Assembly (NCBI GenBank): GCA_964368275.1
Contig: CAYJAQ010000045.1
Coordinates: 1-10,159 of the forward strand
Direction of reading: 5' to 3'
From: CAYJAQ01 sp964368275
GTDB lineage: Bacteria > Bacillota_I > Bacilli_A > ML615J-28 > CAG-313
DNA length: 10,159 nt
Below, piece after piece: positions 4,042 to 10,159 of the stretch. Within the stretch, counting starts at the first letter, position 1, and each line of letters starts with the position of its first letter. The notes beneath the pieces were generated by a model. The model had not been told where the DNA came from, searched no databases, and saw nothing but the letters and a program-made list of their open reading frames with translations. The translations under genes were made by a program, and so were the position numbers.

Positions 4042-6699
4042 TTATACATCGAAGTTGTCTTCATCATCGTCTTCATCTTCAGATGAGTCGTCTTCTTCGT
4101 CATCTTCGACCTCAATTAATAAGCTATCTTTATAACTCTTGTCTTCATCATCTATATTGTCATCTTCAACTTCTTCATATTGTTCCATTTCTTCTTCATA
4201 TTCATCATTTATATCATTATCTTCAGATCGTGGAACAATTGCAATAGACGCAACAGATTGACCATCATTTAGAGCTATTACTCTTACACCCTGGGTATCG
4301 CGACCAATTGTTGAAATTTGATCTAGATGTGTTCTAATAACCATACCTTTATCGGTAATAATAATTAAATCATCGTCACCCTTTACGATTTGCATACAAA
4401 CTGGTGTGCCATTCTTTCCAGTAAGATTCATTAATTTAACACCCTTACCGTTTCGACCTTTTGCTTTAAAAGCTTCAACCTTAGTACGTTTGCCATAACC
4501 ATTAGAGGTCATAATCATTATCTCATCATCTTCAGAATCAGCAACAACCATACCAATAGCACGTTCTCCAGGTGCAACTTTAATGCCTCTTACCCCGCTT
4601 GCGGCACGATTGGTAGGTCTTATTAATGATTCATCAAATCTAACTGCCTTACCATTAGATGCACCAACAACAATATCTTTAGTACCATCTGTTAAAGCAA
4701 CTTCCATTAATTCATCATCATCTGCCAAAATAATAGCTCTAATGCCGGTACTTCTGATATTTCTAAATTGAGTTAATTCAGTTTTCTTATTAATACCATT
4801 TTTAGTAGCAAACATTAGATATATACCTGGTTGCTCAATAGTTTTTACATTGATAACAGCAGCAAGACTTTCTTGGCCGTCAAATGGCAATAAATTAACT
4901 AATGGAAGACCTTTGGATATACGGCTTGCAGCAGGTATTTGATATGCCTTCAACGAATATACTTTGCCATAATTACTAAAGAACAATAGTGTATCATGAC
5001 TAGATGTATATATAACTCGTTCGACAAAGTCATCACCTTGCATCTTTGTGCCTATCATTCCTTTGCCACCACGTTTTTGTGCACGATATATATCCACACC
5101 CATTCTCTTTATATAGCCTTTATTTGTAATTGTAATAATAACATCTTCTTGAGGAATTAAATCAGCATCATTTACTTCTAAGTCACTGCTCATATCTAAT
5201 TGACTCTTACGATCGTCACCATATTTCTTTTGAATTTCAGTCAATTCATCAACAATTACTTGTACTTTTAAATCATGACTAGCTAAAATTGCTTGTAAAT
5301 GCTCTACTAATTCGACTAATCGCTTTTCTTCTTCTTTTAATTTTTCAACTTGCAAGCCAGTTAAAGTCTGTAAACGCATATCAAGAATTGCTTTGGCTTG
5401 GATTTCAGTCAAAATAAAGTTATCCATCAAGGCTTTTGAAGCAGTTTCAGGTGTAGAAGACTCTTTAATTACTTTAACAACCTCATCTATGTTTGCCAAA
5501 GCTTTTAATAATCCTTCAATAATATGAAGTCTTGCTTCTGCTTTATCTAAATCATATTGTGTTCTTCTTGTTATAACTGAGATTTGATGTTCAATATAAC
5601 ATTCTAACAACTGTTTTAGATTCATTAACTTAGGTTGTCCATTATCAAGGGCTATCATATTTATGCCATAAGTTATTTGCATTTGTGTATGTTTATATAA
5701 ATTATTTAAAATTACACTTGCATTGGCGTCTCTTTTCAACTCTATAACAATTTTTATTCCATTACGATCAGATTCATCTCTTAAATCGGTTATTCCCTCA
5801 ATATTTTTCTCTCTTGCTAATTCAGCAATACGTTCCATTAACTTAGTTTTGTTAACTTGATAAGGTATTTCATTAACAATTATCTCTTGTTTTCCATTAG
5901 ACATTGGATATATTGCTGCTTTTGATCTAATTGTAATTGTACCCATTCCAGTTAGGTATGCTTTTTTTACTTGTTGCATACCCATAATAATTCCACCAGT
6001 AGGGAAATCAGGGGCTGGAATATAATCCATTAATCTCTCTATAGAAATACTAGGATTTTCAATAAGAGCTAATGTTCCATTAATTATTTCAGATAGATTA
6101 TGGGTAGGAATATTAGTTGCCATACCTACCGCTATACCAGATGCTCCATTTACTAGTAAATTGGGGTATCTTGCAGGAAGAACCACCGGTTCTCTTTCAG
6201 TACCATCATAGTTATCTTGAAAATCAACAGTATTTTTGTCTAAGTCTCGTAGCATCTCTGCTGCGACTTTTGACATTCTTGCTTCGGTATAACGCATCGC
6301 AGCAGCGCCATCACCATCAATAGATCCAAAATTACCATGGCCATCAACTAATGGGTATCGATAGCTAAACTCCTGTGCCATTCTTACCATAGCCTCATAA
6401 ACAGCTGTATCCCCATGTGGATGATACTTACCAATTACGTCACCTACGATACGTGCTGACTTTTTATGTGGCTTATCGCTGTATACTCCAAGTTCATTCA
6501 TAGCATACAAAATTCTACGATGTACTGGTTTCATTCCATCTCTAGCATCGGGCAACGCTCTTGATACAATTACACTCATTGCATAGCTAAGAAAGGAATT
6601 TCGCATTTCGTTGTTGATATTAATGTCGACAACACTCGCAGCTTGGATGGTTTCTTCGTGTTCCTTCTCGGGAGTTAATTTATTTTTATCTTCATTCAT
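4042..6699 (-). CDS. gyrA: DNA gyrase subunit A with a long acidic C-terminal tail
   Basis: GyrA is the DNA-cleaving and DNA-wrapping subunit of the A2B2 gyrase that introduces negative supercoils. The 885-residue product has the winged-helix/tower core up to about 500. The active-site tyrosine is Tyr137 in AAAMRYTEARMS. In the quinolone-resistance region HPHGDTAVYE, the residues equivalent to E. coli 83 and 87 are Thr98 and Glu102. The GyrA box QKRGGKG (541-547) identifies it as gyrase rather than ParC and lies in the beta-pinwheel wrapping domain (about 515-823). Residues from about 825 to 885 form a tail more than half Asp/Glu, ending EDDEEDDSSEDEDDDEDNFDV with a few interruptions. The start, 15 nt after the gyrB stop, has GGTGA (6708-6704) upstream. 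No terminator lies between its stop and the serS promoter. Confidence 0.98.
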   Translation of the reverse strand: MNEDKNKLTPEKEHEETIQAASVVDININNEMRNSFLSYAMSVIVSRALPDARDGMKPVHRRILYAMNELGVYSDKPHKKSARIVGDVIGKYHPHGDTAVYEAMVRMAQEFSYRYPLVDGHGNFGSIDGDGAAAMRYTEARMSKVAAEMLRDLDKNTVDFQDNYDGTEREPVVLPARYPNLLVNGASGIAVGMATNIPTHNLSEIINGTLALIENPSISIERLMDYIPAPDFPTGGIIMGMQQVKKAYLTGMGTITIRSKAAIYPMSNGKQEIIVNEIPYQVNKTKLMERIAELAREKNIEGITDLRDESDRNGIKIVIELKRDANASVILNNLYKHTQMQITYGINMIALDNGQPKLMNLKQLLECYIEHQISVITRRTQYDLDKAEARLHIIEGLLKALANIDEVVKVIKESSTPETASKALMDNFILTEIQAKAILDMRLQTLTGLQVEKLKEEEKRLVELVEHLQAILASHDLKVQVIVDELTEIQKKYGDDRKSQLDMSSDLEVNDADLIPQEDVIITITNKGYIKRMGVDIYRAQKRGGKGMIGTKMQGDDFVERVIYTSSHDTLLFFSNYGKVYSLKAYQIPAASRISKGLPLVNLLPFDGQESLAAVINVKTIEQPGIYLMFATKNGINKKTELTQFRNIRSTGIRAIILADDDELMEVALTDGTKDIVVGASNGKAVRFDESLIRPTNRAASGVRGIKVAPGERAIGMVVADSEDDEIMIMTSNGYGKRTKVEAFKAKGRNGKGVKLMNLTGKNGTPVCMQIVKGDDDLIIITDKGMVIRTHLDQISTIGRDTQGVRVIALNDGQSVASIAIVPRSEDNDINDEYEEEMEQYEEVEDDNIDDEDKSYKDSLLIEVEDDEEDDSSEDEDDDEDNFDV

Positions 6700-6714
6700 A
6701 CTTTCACCATCCTA

Positions 6715-8640
6715 CTAAATGTCTAAGTTTTGGACATAGACAGCATTTTCTTCAATGAATTCTCTTCTTGGTTCAACATCATCACCCATTAGCGTACTAA
6801 ATATACGATCTGCTTCAATACTATCTTCTAGATTTACACGTAGCAAAGTTCTTGCTTTAGGGTCCATAGTAGTATCCCAAAGTTGCTCCGCGTTCATTTC
6901 TCCTAAACCTTTATATCGCTGAATGTTTGTCTTTCCGGTAAAGAGCTTTTGTTTTTCAGCTAGTTCTTCGTCTGTATAAGCGTATTCTACCCTCTTATTT
7001 TGCGAAATTTTAAACAATGGAGGCTGAGCTATGTAAATATAGCCATGCTCTATTAAAGGCCGCATATAGCGATAAAAGAAGGTTAATAGCAGGGTGCGAA
7101 TGTGGGCGCCATCGACATCGGCATCGGTCATAATAATTATTTTGTGATAACGAGCAGTAGAAATATCAAACTCTTCCTGAATGCCAGTCCCAATAGCTTG
7201 TATCATTGAAATGATTTCTTTATTACTAAATATTTTATCAGCGCGTGCCTTTTCGACATTAAGAACCTTTCCACGAAGTGGAAGAATAGCTTGATAAAAA
7301 CTTTGTCTTCCTTGTTTTGCAGAACCACCGGCTGAATCACCTTCGACTATGTACATTTCTGCGATTGTTGGATCTTTTGTTCGACAATCTGCAAGTTTAG
7401 CAGCAAAACCCAACGAGTCAAGGGGACTTTTTCTTCTTGTGGCTTCACGTGCTTTCTTTGCAGCTATTCTCGCTCTTAATGCTAATAGAGCTTTTTCAAT
7501 TATTGCTTTTGCACTACCTGGGTTTTCTTTTAAATATGCATCAAATTTATCCCCCATTACTTGTGATACTATTCTGCGCACTTCTGAGTTGCCTAGTTTT
7601 GTCTTAGTTTGCCCTTCAAATTGTGGCTCTGATATTTTGCAAGAAACAATTGCTGTTAATCCTTCTCTTACATCATCACCAGATAAACTTTCGTCTTTTT
7701 TAAAAATATTAGCATTTTTTGCATAAGTATTTATTATTCTAGTAAGACTGGTTCTAAATCCTTCCTCATGTGTTCCACCCTCTTGGGTATGGATGTTGTT
7801 AACAAATGAATACAAATTGGAAGAATAATCTTCAGTATATTGAAATGCTAATTCGACTTGTGTGCCTTCTATTTCTTCTTCCAAATATATAATATCGTCG
7901 TGTAAAACGGCCTTTCCTTTGTTTAGGAAGTGAACATACTCTTTTACACCCCCCTCATAACAATATTTTGCTTCTTTTATGGCATTAGGATTACGAGAAT
8001 CCTTAATGCTAATTTTTAAACCTTTGTTTAAAAAGGCGAGTTGTTGAACCCTTTGTCTTAATATCTCATAATCGTAAGTAACTGTTTCTTTAAATATTTC
8101 GCTATCTGCTTTAAATACAACAATTGTTCCAGTGTGAGATGAAGTTCCAATTACTTTTAGTGGTTCTTCACACTTTCCTCTACAAAATTTTTGGTAATAT
8201 TGTTTACCTTCGCGGTTAATATAAACCTCTAGCCATTCACTAAGTGCATTAACAACAGATGCGCCTACACCATGAAGACCGCCAGACACTTTATAGCTCT
8301 TACTGTCAAATTTTCCTCCTGCATGCAAAACTGTAAATATTGTTTCAACTGATGATACATGAGTCTTCGGATGAATATCTGTTGGCATACCTCTTCCGTT
8401 ATCCACAACCTTGACTAAGTTTTCCCCATATAGCTCCACACTTATTGCATTGCAGTACCCGGCTAAAGCCTCGTCTATAGAGTTGTCAACTATTTCCCAA
8501 ACTAAATGGTGCAGTCCTCTTAAGCTGGTAGTACCAATGTACATACCAGGTCTTTTTCTAACAGCCTCTAATCCTTCTAATACTTGTATGCTACTCGCAT
8601 TGTATGAGTTGTTTGGTGCCATTTGATCTGGTTCCATCAT
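6715..8640 (-). CDS. gyrB: DNA gyrase subunit B
   Basis: GyrB is the ATPase subunit of DNA gyrase. The 641 residues match the short Gram-positive type without the enterobacterial insertion. The GHKL ATPase domain shows EIVDNSIDEAL with Glu49 and Asn53, DNGRGMP (80-86), GGLHGVGASVVNAL (120-133) and the transducer QTKTKLGN (344-351). The TOPRIM metal-binding domain shows EGDSAGGSAKQGR (433-445) and TDADVDGAHI (505-514), and QRYKGLGEMN (574-583) follows. The start ATG (8640-8638) overlaps the recF stop codon as ATGA, with GAGGTG upstream; the adjacent second ATG (8637) would be 1 residue shorter and cannot be excluded. The gene ends in two tandem TAG codons 15 nt before gyrA, so the two subunits are translated from one message. 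Confidence 0.98.
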   Translation of the reverse strand: MMEPDQMAPNNSYNASSIQVLEGLEAVRKRPGMYIGTTSLRGLHHLVWEIVDNSIDEALAGYCNAISVELYGENLVKVVDNGRGMPTDIHPKTHVSSVETIFTVLHAGGKFDSKSYKVSGGLHGVGASVVNALSEWLEVYINREGKQYYQKFCRGKCEEPLKVIGTSSHTGTIVVFKADSEIFKETVTYDYEILRQRVQQLAFLNKGLKISIKDSRNPNAIKEAKYCYEGGVKEYVHFLNKGKAVLHDDIIYLEEEIEGTQVELAFQYTEDYSSNLYSFVNNIHTQEGGTHEEGFRTSLTRIINTYAKNANIFKKDESLSGDDVREGLTAIVSCKISEPQFEGQTKTKLGNSEVRRIVSQVMGDKFDAYLKENPGSAKAIIEKALLALRARIAAKKAREATRRKSPLDSLGFAAKLADCRTKDPTIAEMYIVEGDSAGGSAKQGRQSFYQAILPLRGKVLNVEKARADKIFSNKEIISMIQAIGTGIQEEFDISTARYHKIIIMTDADVDGAHIRTLLLTFFYRYMRPLIEHGYIYIAQPPLFKISQNKRVEYAYTDEELAEKQKLFTGKTNIQRYKGLGEMNAEQLWDTTMDPKARTLLRVNLEDSIEADRIFSTLMGDDVEPRREFIEENAVYVQNLDI

Positions 8641-9719
8641 TGCTCACCTCTTTCTTCTAATTTAATAATATTTGCCTTTTCTAATATATTAGGTTCAATA
8701 TCTGAAATTGTTGAAGTTGATACTATTGTTTGTGCCTTTTTATTTAAGACACTTAGCAATTGATTTTGTCTTGCTTTATCCAATTCGCTGAAAACGTCAT
8801 CTAAAAGAACAATGGGATACACTCCTTTTACCTCTTTTACTAACTCAATGCAAGCAAGCTTAGCGCTTAATATAGCGCTCTTCTGCTGCCCTTGTGATCC
8901 ATAATCGCCTATATTTTTATTATTTATAATAAAAATATAGTCATCGCGATGAGGGCCTACCTGAGTTTGTCCTCTCATTAAATCTTCATTTATTGAATTT
9001 TCTAATTCTCTTTCATACTCACTTATTTCTACATTAGGAATAAATCTAATTTCCAGGCGTTCCTTCCCTGCAGACAAATTTCGATGTATAGTAGCAGAAC
9101 TATCATTTATTTTTTTAATTATCTTTTGTCGCATGGAAATAATTTTCTTGCCTTGTTCGACCAATTGCTTAGTTATTATGTCCAATAAATTTTTAGTGTT
9201 CTTGTCGTTTTTTATGCTTAGTTCCTTTAGCAATAGATTTCTTTCTTTTAGCAATCGTTTATATTCGCTAGAAGAACTCATATACTGTTTCGATATTTGA
9301 CAAAATACAATATCAAAAAATCTTCTTCGTAAGGATGCTCCGCCGGAGAAAATACCAAAGTCGTTCGGGGAATAAATTATAACGTTGGCATAACCTATAT
9401 AATCACTTAAATGCTTATAAGCAACATTGTTTTTCTTCACCCTTTTTAGTCGATTAGCATATTGAATAATTATAACATCATTAGTGCGCCCGTTTGTAAG
9501 TTCCCCTCTAACGGCATATCCACTTTGATTTATTCTAATTAAATCAAAATCATTAGCTGTTTTATTCGATTTTGCTAGGCATAAAACGTGTATTGCCTCT
9601 AAAATAGAGGTCTTTCCAGTAGCATTAGACCCTATTATAATGTTAAGTTGTGGGGAAAAACTAACTGTTTTGCTATCATAACACCGAAAGTTTTCCAAAT
9701 AGATTCTTTTAATAATCAT
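8637..9719 (-). CDS. recF: DNA replication and repair protein RecF
   Basis: RecF is an SMC-like ATPase that acts with RecO and RecR to load RecA at single-stranded gaps. The 360 residues are the usual length. Walker A is GSNATGKTS (30-38), the ABC-type signature region is SQGQQKS (275-281) and Walker B is IVLLDDVFSELD (303-314). The RecF marks FRCY near the N-terminus, YSPNDFGIFSG (116-126) and TQVGPHRDD (252-260) are present, and the middle (about 145-245) is helical and charged like the coiled-coil arm. The start ATG lies inside the last codons of the S4-domain gene (11-nt overlap) with GGTGGTG about 7 nt upstream, and its TGA overlaps the gyrB ATG. This tight packing indicates translational coupling in a yaaA-recF-gyrB-gyrA operon. 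Confidence 0.97.
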   Translation of the reverse strand: MIIKRIYLENFRCYDSKTVSFSPQLNIIIGSNATGKTSILEAIHVLCLAKSNKTANDFDLIRINQSGYAVRGELTNGRTNDVIIIQYANRLKRVKKNNVAYKHLSDYIGYANVIIYSPNDFGIFSGGASLRRRFFDIVFCQISKQYMSSSSEYKRLLKERNLLLKELSIKNDKNTKNLLDIITKQLVEQGKKIISMRQKIIKKINDSSATIHRNLSAGKERLEIRFIPNVEISEYERELENSINEDLMRGQTQVGPHRDDYIFIINNKNIGDYGSQGQQKSAILSAKLACIELVKEVKGVYPIVLLDDVFSELDKARQNQLLSVLNKKAQTIVSTSTISDIEPNILEKANIIKLEERGEQ

Positions 9720-9930
9720 TGCCTTTCACCACCCTATATTTCTCATTATCTATGCAAACAACATCATTAGCATATATTTTTTTGCCTCTTTTGTCTTCTC
9801 TTTGACCATTTATAGTAATTTTGTGTGCAAAAATATAGCTTTTTGCCTCGCCACCATTAACAATTTTGCCAATAAACTTCAAAAATTGCCCTAATTCTAT
9901 GTACTCCGTAACCACTTTTATATCGTTCAT
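9709..9930 (-). CDS. yaaA: S4-domain RNA-binding protein YaaA (RlbA-like)
   Basis: The 73-residue product is a single S4 domain, the small RNA-binding fold of the YaaA/RlbA family that sits between dnaN and recF in Bacilli. ELGQFLKFIGKIVNGGEAKSYI (12-33) and ITINGQREDKRGKKIYANDVV (38-58) match the family pattern. A ribosomal-RNA or tRNA ligand is likely, but the precise function is not settled. I start at ATG 9930 because AGAGG (9940-9936) sits 5 nt upstream; the GTG at 9936 would lie within that ribosome binding site. The end overlaps recF by 11 nt. It is the first gene of the visible operon and is preceded by AT-rich DNA with promoter-like elements. Confidence 0.9.
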   Translation of the reverse strand: MNDIKVVTEYIELGQFLKFIGKIVNGGEAKSYIFAHKITINGQREDKRGKKIYANDVVCIDNEKYRVVKGNDY

Positions 9931-9953
9931 AAGCACCTCTTTTATACAAATAT

Positions 9954-9983
9954 ATTATATCACATTTTACAGTTTTGTGCCAC
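9954..9983 (-). promoter_or_regulatory. Candidate sigma-A promoter of yaaA-recF-gyrB-gyrA
   Basis: On the minus strand, GTGGCA (9983-9978; 4 of 6 to TTGACA) is followed after 18 nt by a perfect TATAAT (9959-9954). The predicted start near 9947 would give a very short leader before the AGAGG at 9940. This is the closer of two candidate promoters for the operon. Confidence 0.55.
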
Positions 9984-10020
9984 TAAAAGCATTATTTTTT
10001 TAAGCGCTCTTTTTAGACTT

Positions 10021-10029
10021 ATTTTAGCA
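10021..10029 (-). promoter_or_regulatory. Candidate extended -10 promoter further upstream of yaaA
   Basis: TGCTAAAAT on the minus strand is an extended -10 (TGn plus TAAAAT), the same nonamer as in front of hit. A consensus TTGACA at 10063-10058 is too far away (31 nt) to pair with it, and the region between is a T-rich run. A transcript would start near 10014 and carry a leader of about 85 nt. Confidence 0.35.
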
Positions 10030-10097
10030 TAAAAAAAGAAGAAAAAACGCAAATTATTGTCAAGCGATTTTTTCCTATATAAAAATTTACGTTTTTC

Positions 10098-10127
10098 AAA
10101 AACAGCATTCAAAATGCATCTTTTTTT
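10098..10127. terminator. Small possible bidirectional terminator hairpin
   Basis: GCATT (10105-10109) pairs with AATGC (10113-10117) around a 3-nt loop. The hairpin is followed by seven T on the plus strand (10121-10127) and by five T on the minus strand (10102-10098). It could end a minus-strand gene, such as dnaN, lying beyond the right edge. The stem is only five pairs, so this is weak. Confidence 0.35.
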
Positions 10128-10159
10128 ATATTTATTTATGTATATTCCTTATATTATAT

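Larger units (their letters stand above)
9931..10159. other. AT-rich non-coding stretch upstream of yaaA, running to the window edge
   Basis: No reading frame of useful length is found on either strand. The stretch holds the two candidate promoters for the yaaA-gyrA operon, an unpaired TTGACA (10063-10058), the small hairpin at 10105-10117 and a perfect short inverted repeat GTTTTT/AAAAAC at 10091-10103. I found no DnaA box (TTATNCACA type) in it, so although it probably lies near the replication origin, nothing shows that it is part of it. Confidence 0.6.

Noticed and set aside
4045..4230. Repetitive TCATCGTCTTC-like stretch that could be a simple repeat or array
   Set aside because: It is the complement of the GAA/GAT codons of the acidic GyrA tail, with no regular unit or spacer.
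6127..6420. Quinolone-resistance mutation in GyrA
   Set aside because: Thr98 and Glu102 occupy the positions of E. coli Ser83 and Asp87, but both occur naturally in susceptible species, so no resistance call is justified.
7349..7726. Plus-strand frame of 125 codons opposite gyrB
   Set aside because: It is antisense to highly conserved gyrB motifs, which fully account for the open frame.
10058..10063. TTGACA as the -35 of a yaaA promoter
   Set aside because: At 17-nt spacing the -10 position reads TTCTTT, and the nearest good -10 is 31 nt away, so it cannot be paired.
9931..10159. Replication origin
   Set aside because: The gene order suggests the origin is near and the region is AT-rich, but I found no DnaA box or repeated 9-mer.

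Overview
The window is AT-rich DNA from a spore-forming, low-G+C Gram-positive bacterium (Bacillota, most likely class Bacilli or a close relative). Four things support this: strong AGGAGG-type ribosome binding sites, a serine T-box leader upstream of serS, the gene order yaaA-recF-gyrB-gyrA known from the replication-origin region of Bacilli, and a cwlJ-gerQ pair of spore-germination genes. recF, gyrB and hit end normally on TGA, TAG and TAG, so the standard bacterial code fits and a Mollicutes-type UGA=Trp code does not. I cannot name a genus; an uncultured gut-type Bacilli or Erysipelotrichales-like lineage is a guess.

Left part (1-2465). An incomplete minus-strand gene runs off the left edge and encodes a cysteine-rich protein resembling the metal/[2Fe-2S] N-terminal domain of the copper chaperone CopZ. 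Divergent from it is cwlJ, preceded by a good match to a sigma-E (mother-cell sporulation) promoter, followed by gerQ. GerQ is the coat protein that CwlJ needs for its assembly and function in Bacillus. A minus-strand Gx-transporter-family membrane protein converges on gerQ, and the two share a 4-nt stop overlap. A HIT-family hydrolase follows on the plus strand; its real start is at 2038. It converges on serS, with one hairpin between them.

Middle (2466-4041). serS has a complete T-box leader. The specifier loop, the T-box sequence, the terminator hairpin and a perfect TTGACA-N17-TATAAT promoter can all be read. The specifier codon is UCU (Ser), which matches the gene. The promoter begins four bases after the gyrA stop codon, and no separate gyrA terminator is visible.

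Right part (4042-10159). yaaA, recF, gyrB and gyrA form a tight minus-strand operon with overlaps of 11 nt and 4 nt and a gap of 15 nt. GyrA has a long, extremely acidic C-terminal tail. Upstream of yaaA lies about 230 nt of very AT-rich non-coding DNA with candidate promoters; dnaN would be expected beyond the right edge but is not in the window.

I see no mobile element, CRISPR array, tRNA or rRNA, and no clear sign of a wholly new system. The points most worth a second look are the CopZ-like protein divergent from a sporulation gene, the compact lysine-free GerQ N-terminus, the gyrA/serS T-box junction and the acidic GyrA tail.
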